Positions 48,052-58,260 of a stretch of 64,000 nt of DNA are shown in pieces. A model generated the notes under the pieces. That model was not told the DNA's origin. It did not search any database and saw only the letters and a list, made by a program, of their open reading frames with translations. The stretch covers positions 310,001 to 374,000 of the forward strand of contig NZ_RQHS01000019.1 in NCBI RefSeq assembly GCF_004770895.1, written 5' to 3'. This stretch comes from Leptospira dzoumogneensis (GTDB lineage Bacteria; Spirochaetota; Leptospiria; Leptospirales; Leptospiraceae). Each line of letters opens with the position of its first letter. Within the stretch, counting starts at the first letter, position 1. Both the position numbers and the translations under genes were made by a program.

Positions 48052-48981
48052 CTATAAAGTAAGGAACTGCACTAGATCTTTTGCAGTGATATCCGGAATT
48101 TCTTCCATAGGAATATGACCCGCGCCTTCATAAGTGATAAACTTAGAATTCTGAAGATCCTTAGTCCAGTTCTGTGCGTATTCCAATTTTAACCAATGAT
48201 CTTCTTTTCCCCACATGACCAATGTAGGAGTTTTTACCGACTTGATCCCTGCTGAAATTTTAGGATCGGTAAACTTCTCCCTGGCAGTCCTGAAAAAATA
48301 ATTATAGGCCTGTCTGTTCCCTTCTCTTCTGGAAAGATCCACATATCTTGTTTTGATCTCAGGAGTGATCTTGGAAGGATCTCCGTAAACCTCATCCACA
48401 CTTTTTTCCACCATAAAACTAGGAAGCATATGACGCGCAAACGGACTTACGATAGGATTACTTCCTAAAGCGATCATAGGAGGCATAGGCTGCGCGTAAC
48501 CGGCAGCATCTATCAATACCAGCTTTTGAACTTTATTAGGATATTTTAATGCATAATTCCAGGAGATATAACCACCCATGGAATTTCCGACCAAATAGAA
48601 AGAATCCACTTTTAAATAATTCAGGAATCGGTTTAGTACTTCTACACCTTCTTCCAAATTTAACTTTTCCAGATCTTCAGGAGGGCCCGTAAGACCGTGA
48701 CCGGGAAGATCGATACGGATCACTCTATAACGGGATTTTAATAGCTCCGCCCATGAATCCCAAGTATGTAAAGAAGAACATACCCCATGCAGCAGTATGA
48801 TTACAGGACCTTGGCCCTCGTCCCTATAATGGATATTCAGATCCCCGATCGGAGCGAACTTCGACTCTGAGTTCGTATACTTCGTTTTCAAATCCTCTAA
48901 GGGATCGGAGCCGATCCCTAAAGCTCTACAATCAAGTAGAACGATGAGAAGTAACATTAAGCTTATTGCTGTTCTTTTCAT
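48052..48981 (-). CDS. exported alpha/beta-fold hydrolase
   Basis: 309 residues with a hydrophobic signal segment and a Cys in LLIVLLDCRA near 18, a plausible spirochaetal lipobox. Triad: LVGNSMGGYISW (nucleophile Ser near 134), MWGKEDHWLKLEY (Asp) and YEGAGHIPMEEIP (His). The HGVCSSLHTWDSW oxyanion loop fits the epoxide-hydrolase or esterase branch. Divergent from the 49147 membrane protein with two palindromes in between, and convergent with the TetR gene. AGGGAAATT before ATG. Confidence 0.85.
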   Translation of the reverse strand: MKRTAISLMLLLIVLLDCRALGIGSDPLEDLKTKYTNSESKFAPIGDLNIHYRDEGQGPVIILLHGVCSSLHTWDSWAELLKSRYRVIRIDLPGHGLTGPPEDLEKLNLEEGVEVLNRFLNYLKVDSFYLVGNSMGGYISWNYALKYPNKVQKLVLIDAAGYAQPMPPMIALGSNPIVSPFARHMLPSFMVEKSVDEVYGDPSKITPEIKTRYVDLSRREGNRQAYNYFFRTAREKFTDPKISAGIKSVKTPTLVMWGKEDHWLKLEYAQNWTKDLQNSKFITYEGAGHIPMEEIPDITAKDLVQFLTL

Positions 48982-49014
48982 AATTTCCCTATTTAATGAA
49001 AATTCCCATCCAAT

Positions 49015-49038
49015 CGGAATGACAGATACGTCATTCCG
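49015..49038. promoter_or_regulatory. putative TetR operator 1
   Basis: Inverted repeat CGGAATGAC / GTCATTCCG with a six-base spacer, 34 bases upstream of the 48981 start. It shares the GAATGAC half-site with operator 2. Confidence 0.65.
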
Positions 49039-49085
49039 GCCTCAAAGTAAAACATGTTTTTCTTTGAAATTTTCGGTTTCCCCTA

Positions 49086-49120
49086 TTGACAAAAACTGAA
49101 TGACATGTCATTCTTATATT
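49086..49120 (+). promoter_or_regulatory. promoter with putative TetR operator 2
   Basis: A perfect 16-bp palindrome GAATGACATGTCATTC (49098-49113) lies between TTGACA (49086-49091) and TATATT (49115-49120), in front of the 49147 gene. The spacing of those two hexamers (23 bp) is too wide for a normal pair, so the real -10 is uncertain, but a bound repressor would block the region. Confidence 0.6.
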
Positions 49121-49146
49121 TAATCAAGGTGAGGAGTTAGAATCCA

Positions 49147-50040
49147 ATGGTTCAAGTGGATGTTTTTTGGGCCTATGGCCTGGGAGCCGGTTATGCAATG
49201 GCCGCGGCTCGCCAAATAAAAAAATTGCAGGCAGGTGAGACCATAGCAGGTTCTATTCCTTCCATCAAAAAAGAAGAGAAGAAGGTCCCATTTTGGAAGA
49301 ATACCTACTTCATCTCCAATCTTCTTTATTTAGGTTTATTATTCGCTCCGTCCGGTCTGTACCTGGTTTGGCAATTTACTAGCTGGGAAACAATGCACGC
49401 CGGCGATAAGACAATGCCTGGTTGGCTTGTGGCTTTATTCGGTTTAACGAATATTTCCCAAGGGATCTTGGGCTTTTGGGTAGTTTGGAAATTGTTAGAA
49501 GCTGGAAAAAATTTCTTGGCTTACCTGCAAGTTCCCGCGGGTTATTTCGGAATGTTCTTCATCCTAGTACATGGATGGGATGGAACAGGTTATAAAAGAT
49601 TTTTTTCAGAGTCTGTGGAGCAATTCCAAACGTGGACCTGGGGAACTGCAGCCAACTGGTTAATATCCGATGTTGCAATCACATTGTATGTAATGGGCGT
49701 GATCTTAATTCCAGTACTGATCGTTTCTCTTCTAAAGATCGAAAAAGAAGGTTGGGAATTGGGCGGCTCCGGAGAATTTTCAGTTAAAAAATCTCCATCC
49801 GCTTTTTCTTCTACCATCGCGTTCTTGGCGACTGTGTTTGTGGGTGCGTTAGGGTTTGCGATTATTTCCAGTGTGATCATTCACCAATTGGGCTGGATAC
49901 TAGGAACAATTGCTTCCGTTCTAGTAATTTATACTTTAGGAATTTCTAAATTTGGATTATTTCAGATCTTTTATAAGAGTGTTTTACAATCAGAATCTAA
50001 AACCGGCAGCAAACTACAAAGTGTTCGTTCTGCGGCTTAA
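49147..50040 (+). CDS. orphan multi-pass membrane protein
   Basis: 297 residues, no family recognised. An N-terminal hydrophobic stretch containing YGLGAGYAMAAARQI is followed by about six further transmembrane segments (53-75, 90-112, 117-138, 163-190, 218-243, 245-265). The loop around 190-215 is charged. The Gly/Ala-rich amphipathic N-terminus is distinctive. Strong GGTGAGGAG ribosome site. The divergent promoter with two GAATGAC palindromes suggests inducible expression together with the exported hydrolase under a TetR regulator. Confidence 0.7.
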   Translation: MVQVDVFWAYGLGAGYAMAAARQIKKLQAGETIAGSIPSIKKEEKKVPFWKNTYFISNLLYLGLLFAPSGLYLVWQFTSWETMHAGDKTMPGWLVALFGLTNISQGILGFWVVWKLLEAGKNFLAYLQVPAGYFGMFFILVHGWDGTGYKRFFSESVEQFQTWTWGTAANWLISDVAITLYVMGVILIPVLIVSLLKIEKEGWELGGSGEFSVKKSPSAFSSTIAFLATVFVGALGFAIISSVIIHQLGWILGTIASVLVIYTLGISKFGLFQIFYKSVLQSESKTGSKLQSVRSAA

Positions 50041-50071
50041 GAATCGCCTTCTTTAGAACCGTTCAAATTTT

Positions 50072-50106
50072 TGGCTCTGGAGAGTTAATCTCCCAGAGCT
50101 TTTTTG
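50072..50106 (+). terminator. terminator of the orphan membrane protein gene
   Basis: GCTCTGG (50074-50080) pairs with CCAGAGC (50093-50099), with an inner stem, followed by T6. It overlaps the end of the convergent PLP-enzyme gene. Confidence 0.85.
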
Positions 50107-51587
50107 TATTCTGCGATTAGAAGATCCGGATTTTCTCGGCCGATAGAAATTCGGATCAGACTTGGATCCAGTCCAACTTCTTTTAAAAATCCTCTTCCTG
50201 CTTCTGTGGAAACTAACTCATAATGAGCTAAATACATGTACAACATGTTCAAAGTGAATTCGGTTCCGAAACTTGGTCCTTTTAATAATCTTAAGGAATT
50301 GTAAAATGGTTCCAGAGGAACTCCAGGTTCGATCGTGATCACTCCACAATGAAGGTCCTTATCTCTTGCGATCTTAGAAAAATTCCCATGATTTTCTTCG
50401 GAGCCGCTCCAATGGACGGCTTTGATCTTAGGATGATTCGAAAAGAAGTTCGCAAGTATCGCAGCATTCCTTCCGATCTCTTTGACCCTCTCTATATAAC
50501 CTTCTAACTCGAAGGACATACGTTCGCAGTCTCTGATATAAGGAGTTTCTATAAACTCAGTGGAATCTTTTTTTAATCTTTCAAAGTACGGAGAAGAAGG
50601 ATTCAGAAATAATGCTCCCATCATCACATCCGCATGTCCGGACGCGAATTTGGTTAAACTTTCCACGATCACATCCGCATAAGGAGAGAGATCCACAACT
50701 GCGGAACCTGCCACGGATATATCCGCTACCAATGGAATTCCGTATTTTTCCAAAAGTTTTTTAAGTTCAGGGTAATCAGGTACTTGGATGAGAGGATTGG
50801 TCGGGGATTCGGTAAGGATTGCGGCTACTCTATGGCCTTCTTTAGAAAGGAATTCTTCCAGTTCTTTTAGATCGACTACATCGTGGAATATATGAGAACC
50901 TCTAGAATATTTTTCTAATATTCTAATATTGTCTACGTACAACCATCCGAGTCTAAGCCAAATATCTTTTCCCTCTTCTGCGCGAATCTTGTCCAATGCT
51001 CTGAAAGCCGCGTAGACTGCGTTCATTCCGGAAGTCGCCAGATAGACTTGTAAGTTTTTGCCCGGATATAAGGAGGATAACGATCCTTCTACACGTTCGT
51101 ACGGTTTTTCTTTTCTGGATCCTTCCTGATAGATGGAATCGATAAGTCCTTTTTTAAATAAGTAATCTTCCGCCTTACGAGAAGATAATAAACATCCAGT
51201 ATGCTGGATAAAAGATAATATTTTGGATTCGTTTTCTTTATGAGGAGGAATGGTTAAGGTGATGATCCCTTCGTCTTCTATAATTCTTGCGCCTTCTACC
51301 TGGAAAAATGAAACGATATGGTCTGCGGCTTTGCGGGAGTTTACGATAAACTGAGGCCCGTCTACTCCCTTGGTCTCTCTATTATAATCTAAGATTTTTT
51401 CTATATAAGCATGAGCAACAAAGCGGGGATATCCTGCCTTGAGTCTGGAAAGAGTTTCGGTTCTTTTTTCTTCGTATCCGATTACGTCGGCGACTTCCGG
51501 AAGGCTCATGGAAACCGCATGTATGTTTTCAAATGGTATTCTTTCCCCGCAGATCCTACGATGCGGTTCTTCTATCTCTAGTATCAT
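50085..51587 (-). CDS. PLP-dependent enzyme of the cystathionine gamma-synthase/lyase family
   Basis: 500 residues, about 100 longer than typical MetB/MetC because of an N-terminal extension (the first ~110 residues with no catalytic motif), as in fungal cystathionine gamma-synthases. The PLP fold part has [44 protein letters not shown] and the PLP lysine in [18 protein letters not shown] near 317. It acts in trans-sulfuration or methionine/cysteine biosynthesis; the exact reaction cannot be assigned. Divergent neighbours are unrelated. Confidence 0.85.
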   Translation of the reverse strand: MILEIEEPHRRICGERIPFENIHAVSMSLPEVADVIGYEEKRTETLSRLKAGYPRFVAHAYIEKILDYNRETKGVDGPQFIVNSRKAADHIVSFFQVEGARIIEDEGIITLTIPPHKENESKILSFIQHTGCLLSSRKAEDYLFKKGLIDSIYQEGSRKEKPYERVEGSLSSLYPGKNLQVYLATSGMNAVYAAFRALDKIRAEEGKDIWLRLGWLYVDNIRILEKYSRGSHIFHDVVDLKELEEFLSKEGHRVAAILTESPTNPLIQVPDYPELKKLLEKYGIPLVADISVAGSAVVDLSPYADVIVESLTKFASGHADVMMGALFLNPSSPYFERLKKDSTEFIETPYIRDCERMSFELEGYIERVKEIGRNAAILANFFSNHPKIKAVHWSGSEENHGNFSKIARDKDLHCGVITIEPGVPLEPFYNSLRLLKGPSFGTEFTLNMLYMYLAHYELVSTEAGRGFLKEVGLDPSLIRISIGRENPDLLIAEYKKALGD

Positions 51588-51664
51588 ACTCTGATTACCA
51601 TCGCAAAATTTTAGGCAGAAACATCAACTTTATTCGGTTGGACGAACAGAAGTCTAAAACGGTT

Positions 51665-52729
51665 CTAATTTGCCTGTGAATTTGCGAGGCGCTTGACTCT
51701 GTCTTCTTCCGTTAAGGCGTTGATCAGGTCGTCCAAATCTCCTTCCATTATAGCAGAAAGATTATGACTAGTAAATCCGATCCTATGATCCGTACATCTT
51801 CCTTGAGGAAAATTATAAGTTCGTATTCTTTCGGATCTGTCTCCTGAACCGACCATCTGTTTTTTTAGAGCATCAGCTGCGGCTTTCTTTTCTTCCGCCT
51901 GCTTTTCCAATATCCTGGCGCTCAAGATCCTCATCGCTTTTGCTTTATTCTTGTGTTGGGACTTTTCATCCTGACAAGCAACTGCGATCCCGGTCGGAAT
52001 ATGAGTGATACGAACTGCAGAGTCAGTGGTGTTAACGTGCTGACCGCCGGATCCGGAAGAACGATACACATCCACTCTCAGATCATTTTCATTTATATTG
52101 ATCTCTGATTCTTCCGCTTCTGGTAAAACCGCAACCGTAACAGCGCTTGTGTGGATCCTTCCTCCGGATTCAGTTGCAGGAATTCTTTGTACTCTATGAG
52201 TTCCCGCTTCGAATTTAAAAAGATCGTAAGCCTTATCATTTTCCATCGCGAAGATGATCTCCTTTAATCCGCCTATTCCGGTGGGAGAAGAATCTATGAT
52301 CTCATGACGGATGCCTTGTTTGTCCGCGTATTTGGTGTACATTCTAAACAGGTCGGAAACAAATAGTCCTGCTTCTTCTCCGCCCGTTCCTGCTCTTATC
52401 TCGAGTAGTATATTTTTGCCGGAATTAGGATCCGGAGGAAGAAGTAGGATTTCCAACTCCTTCTCCAAACTTTCTATCCTTTCTTCCGCTTCTTTGCGCT
52501 CTTCTTCGTACATGGAGCGCATATCCCCGTCTTTTTCGGTTTTTAAAAGTTCTTCGGCGTCTTTTTTGTTCTGAATTAATTTTTGGTATTCGGTAATTTT
52601 ATCGAATAAGGGCGTGAGTCGGGAACGTTCCTTATAAAGTCGTTTTAAATCATCCGGATTGGACGCGGTTGTGAGTTCGTCCGATATTTTGAGGTATTTT
52701 TGTTGTATTTTTTCTAGTCTGTCTAACAT
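51665..52729 (-). CDS. prfA: peptide chain release factor 1
   Basis: 354 residues, standard RF1 length. GGQ motif in [21 protein letters not shown] near 228, which triggers peptidyl-tRNA hydrolysis, and the N-terminal and codon-recognition domains in normal order (helical first 100 residues; the codon-recognition region includes [15 protein letters not shown]). Recognises UAA and UAG. ATG start. It is divergent from the 52770 gene. Confidence 0.97.
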   Translation of the reverse strand: MLDRLEKIQQKYLKISDELTTASNPDDLKRLYKERSRLTPLFDKITEYQKLIQNKKDAEELLKTEKDGDMRSMYEEERKEAEERIESLEKELEILLLPPDPNSGKNILLEIRAGTGGEEAGLFVSDLFRMYTKYADKQGIRHEIIDSSPTGIGGLKEIIFAMENDKAYDLFKFEAGTHRVQRIPATESGGRIHTSAVTVAVLPEAEESEININENDLRVDVYRSSGSGGQHVNTTDSAVRITHIPTGIAVACQDEKSQHKNKAKAMRILSARILEKQAEEKKAAADALKKQMVGSGDRSERIRTYNFPQGRCTDHRIGFTSHNLSAIMEGDLDDLINALTEEDRVKRLANSQAN

Positions 52730-52769
52730 AGAAACCGTATCCCATTGCCTTGGTACCTTACTCCTCTAC

Positions 52770-53393
52770 ATGGAAAACTACAATTCGATTCTTTCAGCAG
52801 TTTCCGATCAGATACTGAATCTTTTATCCGGTCTTCATTCCTATCGCAGCCCCTATGCTAAGACCATAGGATCGCCGGATGAGCTCATCCAAGAGTTAAC
52901 CCAAAAATCTTCTCTCCAAACCGGAGCTGCAAGTGCGGCACTTGCCCTTCCCCAAGGACGTTTGGGACTTGTTACATTGGCTCCCGAAATTATTTTAGTC
53001 TTAAGGCTCCAAGGTAAATTGGTAAAAGACATCGCCGCTTTATATGGAAAAGAGCATCAGGTGACTTCGGAACTTATGGCTTATTGTTTATTCAAGGATA
53101 AGACCTCATTCTTCAGAAATGTTCTGAAAGATGCCGGCGCAAGGGTTTTGATCCGGCCGATGGCTTGGAATCTTTTGCAAGAAGCAACCTATCAGATCGC
53201 AAAGGGATTGATTAAAGGGAAGAAGTTTACAAAACCTAAAAACGGATTTTGGCTCCCGATTTTCGGGTCCTTACTCTCCGGGGGATATTCCTTTTTGGAA
53301 ACTCGCAATGTAGCGTCCAGAGCCCAGAAATTATTTTCCAAAGATATTATCAGCGTCCAATCGGACGAGCCTTGGGCTGAGGAAACTGCCTGA
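52770..53393 (+). CDS. EcsC-like protein, weakly assigned
   Basis: 207 residues from the ATG at 52770 (an earlier in-frame start overlaps the prfA gene). The segment GAASAALALPQGRLGLVTLAPEIILVLRLQGKLVKDIAALYGKE (about 55-98) resembles the EcsC family, hydrophobic alpha-helical proteins of unclear function; the C-terminal half has the Gly-rich hydrophobic piece LPIFGSLLSGGYSFLETR. No signal peptide. The ribosome site is weak. Next gene starts 23 bp later on the same strand and encodes a lipoprotein. Confidence 0.5.
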   Translation: MENYNSILSAVSDQILNLLSGLHSYRSPYAKTIGSPDELIQELTQKSSLQTGAASAALALPQGRLGLVTLAPEIILVLRLQGKLVKDIAALYGKEHQVTSELMAYCLFKDKTSFFRNVLKDAGARVLIRPMAWNLLQEATYQIAKGLIKGKKFTKPKNGFWLPIFGSLLSGGYSFLETRNVASRAQKLFSKDIISVQSDEPWAEETA

Positions 53394-53416
53394 ATTCAAA
53401 ATCTAAGTTCCATCGA

Positions 53417-54517
53417 ATGATCAAAGTTTTATCTTTCTTATTGCTGGTTTTTCTTTCCTGGAATTGTAAAAGTAAACAGGAAAGTTTAATAGAAGAGATC
53501 CAAGAACTACTAGAAGAGCAGAATTATGAAAAGGCTTCCGGTCTCTTAAAAGACTATCTAGTAAAACCGAAATCAGACGACGATATTCTTTCTTCCGAAA
53601 AACCGGAAACTCCTAGGATAGTCGAATTATCTTACGACAGAAAAAGACTAGTCTATCTAGAAGATAGCAAACTAGTTTGGAGAGATACAAGCGATGGATC
53701 CAACGGTTCCAAAAGTTTGGACGAGGTTCCTGCATCTCTTGCGGTTTCCTTAAACGCTAACTTTGCATTGGCGGAATATCCGATGACAAACGGCTGCCGA
53801 TTATTCGCTATTTCATTAAAAAATAATGATCTTCTATATGAATCAGGCGCTCAGATCTCTTGTAGGAATAGAGGCGGGATCTCGGACGACGGTTCTAAAA
53901 TTTACTACTTCGTAGATAATCAGCTCTATGAGGAAAAAACAGTAGAGCCTAGGACTCCTAAGTTGATCGTCTCTAAAGAAAAGATCACTCCTCCTTTTAC
54001 GGGACTCAAAGCCAGATTCTTTTTATATCCGATCGGAAAAGATTTCTTACTCTTCTCCGGAAACGCAGGATCTTATTATTTATACTATTTCCAACCTGAT
54101 AAAAAATCAGTGGAGAAAATAGACCAAGAAGTTATCAGTCCGTTGATCTATTATGGTACAGGAGACTCCGCATACTATTTGGGAGGTTCCATAGGCAGGC
54201 TTCATTTAAGAAGGTTGCAACTCGGAAAAGGCAAACCTTCCAGCAGTAAACTATTTACGATCAGCAGAAAAGAGATCAATCCTTGGAAACTTCCTGGTAA
54301 AAACGAATTCGTTTCCAACTATTCCGGCAAAGTCCATCTTTGGGGACCTTCTCGCAAAAGCCAGGTCTTACCTTTACTTTGTGAAAGGATCTGGCTCGTA
54401 GATCAGAACAAGGTCCTTTGTGAGAACGAAAAAGGCGGATTATACCTAACCGGCTTGGATTTTCCGGAAGAAGATTGGAGAATTCTCAAATTGTACGAAG
54501 AAGCCAGAGACAAATAG
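53417..54517 (+). CDS. orphan lipoprotein
   Basis: 366 residues, not recognised. Signal peptide with Cys near 17 in LVFLSWNCKS, so a lipoprotein. A short helical, Glu-rich section (20-50) precedes a mostly beta-rich body with repeated Tyr-Leu/Ser-type short strands (for example KIYYFVDNQLYEEK and YYGTGDSAYYLGG), which would suit a beta-propeller-like fold. It ends one base before the convergent stop of the nitrilase-like gene. No conserved catalytic motif seen. Confidence 0.65.
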   Translation: MIKVLSFLLLVFLSWNCKSKQESLIEEIQELLEEQNYEKASGLLKDYLVKPKSDDDILSSEKPETPRIVELSYDRKRLVYLEDSKLVWRDTSDGSNGSKSLDEVPASLAVSLNANFALAEYPMTNGCRLFAISLKNNDLLYESGAQISCRNRGGISDDGSKIYYFVDNQLYEEKTVEPRTPKLIVSKEKITPPFTGLKARFFLYPIGKDFLLFSGNAGSYYLYYFQPDKKSVEKIDQEVISPLIYYGTGDSAYYLGGSIGRLHLRRLQLGKGKPSSSKLFTISRKEINPWKLPGKNEFVSNYSGKVHLWGPSRKSQVLPLLCERIWLVDQNKVLCENEKGGLYLTGLDFPEEDWRILKLYEEARDK

Positions 54518-54518
54518 T

Positions 54519-55559
54519 TCAGAAAAAGATATTGATGATCAGGTTTCCCTTTTGGCCTTCGATCGGCTCAGGGGAACCATAACGTGTCTTTGCGAAACTT
54601 TTTGCCGGAAATTCTTGGTTGTACCCTTTGCCGGAAAACTGGACTTGTCCGCTGGATTCAAAAGAAGAATTTTTGATCCACTCTCTAAACTTGCCTTCGT
54701 CTTCTTGAGAACCAAGTCCGATCAATTTGCTTACGTAAGTTTTCTTAACGATCTCTTCCATTTGAGAAGATTTTAGATCTTCTGTGAATAAGATCCCTAA
54801 TCTGCCGGAAGGTAAATTTGCCACCCATACTTCCGGGAGAATTTCTTTTTCGGAGGCCGCAACCTGTGCGACTTCTGGTTTTTGAGTAGAAGTTCTAAGC
54901 AAAGAACCTTCTAGAAACTTTCCGGATGAGTCGAATATGTAAGCTCTTTCTTGCCATTCTCCCGGTTTAATAGAAAGTTTTCCCTCTTTCACTTCAGGAG
55001 AAGGTAGGCAAATCGATCCTGCTAAGATAGAAACTCCGTACATCTTTGCTATATCACCGAAGATCCTTTCGTATCTTTCTTTAGAATCTTGAGCGATCTC
55101 GAAAGATACCGCTTCTCCATTCAATACATGGGAGAAGTTTTTAATGGAGATCCTTTGGAAAAATACGGCCCAGTTCCAAGCAGAGTCGATATTCTCAAAA
55201 TCCAAAAGTTCCTTTCTGGAATCCATTAGGAAAAAGTAATTTCCTATCTCAGGAGGAAATACAACGATCGTTGAGTTTTGCAGCCAGCCTTTTTCCTTTG
55301 CAAGAGCAAGAGGCTCTTCTAACCAGGCTCTGAATCTGTCTTCTCTAGTAAAATATTCAGGTTTGAATTCCAACTGAACTATGAGTAAATTTCCGGACCT
55401 TCTGTCCCAGCCCAAAGAAACGGATTTGGTTTCTTTTTTAGAGATCCTTTTTTGGAACTCTTCTTCGCTTAAAGAAACTCCGGAGAGAAGCCATCCGATA
55501 AATGCAAAAATCGGAACAAGAACCAAAGATGCGAGTGCATTCCTTACGAATGGGCTCAT
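54519..55559 (-). CDS. membrane-anchored nitrilase-fold protein, probably inactive
   Basis: 346 residues from the ATG at 55559, which overlaps the Nudix stop by four bases (ATGA); a start three codons earlier also exists. N-terminal anchor (about 8-26). The body reads as a carbon-nitrogen hydrolase: [15 protein letters not shown] near 100 (first catalytic Glu region) and [16 protein letters not shown] near 178. The usual nucleophile element GxxICxD is [11 protein letters not shown] here, with no Cys, suggesting a pseudoenzyme. The fold assignment itself is tentative. Confidence 0.55.
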   Translation of the reverse strand: MSPFVRNALASLVLVPIFAFIGWLLSGVSLSEEEFQKRISKKETKSVSLGWDRRSGNLLIVQLEFKPEYFTREDRFRAWLEEPLALAKEKGWLQNSTIVVFPPEIGNYFFLMDSRKELLDFENIDSAWNWAVFFQRISIKNFSHVLNGEAVSFEIAQDSKERYERIFGDIAKMYGVSILAGSICLPSPEVKEGKLSIKPGEWQERAYIFDSSGKFLEGSLLRTSTQKPEVAQVAASEKEILPEVWVANLPSGRLGILFTEDLKSSQMEEIVKKTYVSKLIGLGSQEDEGKFREWIKNSSFESSGQVQFSGKGYNQEFPAKSFAKTRYGSPEPIEGQKGNLIINIFF

Positions 55560-56062
55560 GCTAGCCAACCTTTAGGATCTAATTTGCCGTCAGGAATGAG
55601 AGGAACATATTCCTTTTGGTACAATTGCAGAGCATCCAACATATATTCGAAAAATAAAGGTTTAGGATCGTAAGTGGCAGCGTCGACCCAGGAAATATAA
55701 TCATGCTCGTCGGAGAGGGTAATCTCGCCTGATACAAATTCTCCATGATAAGCAACGATCACACATGGATGATTTCCATCACTGACTCTATGTTTATGGA
55801 TTAGGATCGGTCGAGGGTGGATCTTGATCTCGCAAGCTTCTCCCATTTCTTCTTTTAACTCTCTGGATAAACTTTCCAGCCAATCTCCGTAAAATTCGTC
55901 TTCGTTCATTCTTCCGCCGGGAAGATCTCCGAATCCGGATTTGCGGTCTCTAAGAATGAGAAGTTCCTTTCCTTTTCTCAAAAAAACCTTTTGTGTGATT
56001 TGAAAAAAACCGTGTTTGCTCAAAGTTTTATCCCTTTCAGCGACCTTTAGGAAGCGAGTCAC
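55556..56062 (-). CDS. Nudix hydrolase
   Basis: 168 residues. The Nudix box is recognisable as [10 protein letters not shown] ... [10 protein letters not shown] near 50-75, with the RELxEExGE metal-binding half intact; the distance between its G and RE halves is longer than the standard G-x5-E-x7-RE by several residues, an insertion. Hydrolyses a nucleoside-diphosphate-linked substrate. Its stop overlaps the start of the nitrilase-like gene, so the two are coupled. Confidence 0.85.
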   Translation of the reverse strand: MTRFLKVAERDKTLSKHGFFQITQKVFLRKGKELLILRDRKSGFGDLPGGRMNEDEFYGDWLESLSRELKEEMGEACEIKIHPRPILIHKHRVSDGNHPCVIVAYHGEFVSGEITLSDEHDYISWVDAATYDPKPLFFEYMLDALQLYQKEYVPLIPDGKLDPKGWLA

Positions 56063-56073
56063 TAAATACTCGC

Positions 56074-57597
56074 TCAGGAAGCTTTATGCCTGACAACCAC
56101 TTTTATATTCTCCGGTTTTCTTGCGTCCGTATACGCTTCCGGTATGGATCCGGAATCAAATTCTTTACTGATCAAGTTTTCAGAAACGGATTTTAAAAAT
56201 CCAGGTTCGGATGCCAGAAGCTCCCTGGTTCGAACAAAGTCCCCACATCTACTTGTGCTCAAAATTCCGCCGCCTGAAATCCAATCTAAAAACAAATTGG
56301 ATTCTTTCCCTGAAGACTTAGAGATCAAAATAAAACCTCTTGGTCGAACTAAGGATTTTTCTTCCTTTGCGTCCGGACGGATCACTAAATCTAGTTCGGA
56401 AGAAGAATCTACAATTGCCAAATCGAATCTAGGAAGAGTGCCGGTAAACTTTTCAGACTCTAAGAATTGATTCCCTTCTTCGATCGAACCGGTAAAGATC
56501 CGGATTTTATCTTTCTTTTCCAGATCATTTAGCAGTTCCTTTTCTTCTTTGTTTAAGGAAGCGGAAGAAGAAATGAAAACCCAAGCAGGAGAAGAAGCCT
56601 CAATCCCCCAAATCAGATCTAAAAAATCGGATCTGAGATTTGTAACAGAAATCTCATCCACCACCAACTCTGTGAGATGCTTAATTCCAAGAGATGCCTG
56701 ACCATTTGTAGTTTTTCTATGAATTTCTTTTTGGGTAAGATGAATGCTAGTTTCTAACCCGGAAATGGAACCTGTAGTATCGAATACTAGATCGAAAGAA
56801 TGTTTGTAATCGGACCAAGATGCGGTTGTTGGAACTCCTGCATTCTTTTCAAATAAAAGACCTTCTTTTACTCCTGCTTCTCCCAGATTGGAAAAGTATA
56901 AGACCCGATCTGTGCCCATTTTCAAAGATAGATCAGCTAAGTTTTCATGACGGATAAAAGAAACAATTTCGTAGTTTAGACTATTTCTCTTTCTATATAG
57001 ATCCAAAGCAGCGATCACTAAGGAACCTAAACGTCTAGGACCCAAGACTGCGATCTTTTTGATTTCGGCTCCTGCCCTGCGAAGAGAAACTTCTACACCA
57101 TGCAAAGATGCAGCAAATGGTTCTAATAGAACTGCTTCCATATCTTCTAGCTGTTTGGTCTCTACTAAGTTTCCTTTTGGTGCGAGAATATAAGGACCAA
57201 ATCCTCCGGGAAGACGATCTATTCCAAGTACCATTCTGGTAGGACTATGTGTTGGAATTCCAACTTGGCAAAAAGGATCGGCCTCTTCTCCCCTGGAAAT
57301 AACTGTATCATTGATTTCTAATACGTATTTTTTTCCTGTGAGATAATCGGAAGCAACCACCTCGTGACCTATGATCTGAGGAAGTGGAAAAGGTAAAAAT
57401 CTGCGATCTAAATCTGTGGAACATATCCCGCAAAGTTCCGTTTTAAGAAGTCTATACCCTTTTCCGAGTTCTAAATAAGGAGAAGAATTTCGAAGTATCT
57501 GCCAGCCGGATTCTTCCGAACCTTTCATCTCATAGACTGAATTGGAGAAAGAATCGTTGGAGTTGTATTCGTAAGCAGTAAATCGAACTTCTATCAA
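56074..57597 (-). CDS. long medium-chain (MDR) zinc alcohol-dehydrogenase-like protein
   Basis: 507 residues, longer than the usual 340-380. Catalytic-zinc ligands are kept: CGICSTDL near 57, GHE near 78 and [11 protein letters not shown] near 155. The four-Cys structural-zinc loop is missing ([13 protein letters not shown] instead). The nucleotide-binding part (about 185-) has [14 protein letters not shown] in place of the usual GxGxxG. The C-terminal 200 residues are less conserved. Relatives act on alcohols or sugars; the substrate is unknown. 11 bp before the Nudix gene on the same strand. Confidence 0.7.
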   Translation of the reverse strand: MIEVRFTAYEYNSNDSFSNSVYEMKGSEESGWQILRNSSPYLELGKGYRLLKTELCGICSTDLDRRFLPFPLPQIIGHEVVASDYLTGKKYVLEINDTVISRGEEADPFCQVGIPTHSPTRMVLGIDRLPGGFGPYILAPKGNLVETKQLEDMEAVLLEPFAASLHGVEVSLRRAGAEIKKIAVLGPRRLGSLVIAALDLYRKRNSLNYEIVSFIRHENLADLSLKMGTDRVLYFSNLGEAGVKEGLLFEKNAGVPTTASWSDYKHSFDLVFDTTGSISGLETSIHLTQKEIHRKTTNGQASLGIKHLTELVVDEISVTNLRSDFLDLIWGIEASSPAWVFISSSASLNKEEKELLNDLEKKDKIRIFTGSIEEGNQFLESEKFTGTLPRFDLAIVDSSSELDLVIRPDAKEEKSLVRPRGFILISKSSGKESNLFLDWISGGGILSTSRCGDFVRTRELLASEPGFLKSVSENLISKEFDSGSIPEAYTDARKPENIKVVVRHKAS

Positions 57598-58260
57598 TTA
57601 TCTCGCCCCGACAAAAAATCCCAGGATCAAAAGTAAAACTACGAATACCAAGTTTAATGCAAAACCAGTATGCAGTTCTCGTTTGATCTTATTATTCAAA
57701 AAATATGCGGTGAATACCACGGAGATAAATCCGCCTAAATGAGCCCAATGTGCCACTTGGTCTCTGGAAAATAAATTGGTGATATCAGAATATACCATAA
57801 GCCAGGCAACTGCGAAAACAGGAAAAGGGTAACTTCTCTTTCTGACTCTAATGGAAAAAGGAGAAAGTAAAGCGGCAACTGCAGCGAGTCCGGACACTGC
57901 ACCCGAAGCACCGATTGCAGGTTGGTTTTCACCCAAGATCATTCCTCTTACAAAAGAATCCAAACCGCCTGAAACAAGTGCTCCCATAAAAAAGAAAAGA
58001 AGCCATTTTGTTTGGCCAACTTTATATTCTACAATCCTTCCTAAAAAAAATAGAAAGATCATATTCCAAAATAAGTGAGTGAAGTCCGCATGTAAGAAAA
58101 CCATTCCGATCCATTTCCAAGGATAGAATTCTCCGGGACGACTGATGAAGAACGTATTTACGATTTCTTCCGGAACGAATACGGTAAGAAAGATCTGAGA
58201 AATAGTTATGAGTCCTACGATAAAAGCAGTGAGAGGAAATTCGAATAGAAAGGCCTTCAT
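57598..58260 (-). CDS. rhomboid family intramembrane serine protease
   Basis: 220 residues, six transmembrane helices. Catalytic motif GASGAVSGLAAVAAL near 116-130 (Ser in GxSG) and the His in HWAHLGGF near 174; the HLFWNMIFLFFLG motif (helix 2) is also present. Cleaves membrane-protein substrates in the lipid plane. It overlaps the TetR gene by four bases upstream and directly precedes the MDR gene, giving an operon of TetR, rhomboid and MDR genes. Confidence 0.93.
   Translation of the reverse strand: MKAFLFEFPLTAFIVGLITISQIFLTVFVPEEIVNTFFISRPGEFYPWKWIGMVFLHADFTHLFWNMIFLFFLGRIVEYKVGQTKWLLFFFMGALVSGGLDSFVRGMILGENQPAIGASGAVSGLAAVAALLSPFSIRVRKRSYPFPVFAVAWLMVYSDITNLFSRDQVAHWAHLGGFISVVFTAYFLNNKIKRELHTGFALNLVFVVLLLILGFFVGAR

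Noticed and set aside
52659..52769. Upstream start for the EcsC-like gene
   Set aside because: It would overlap the start of prfA on the opposite strand by about 70 bases and adds residues that do not resemble the family.
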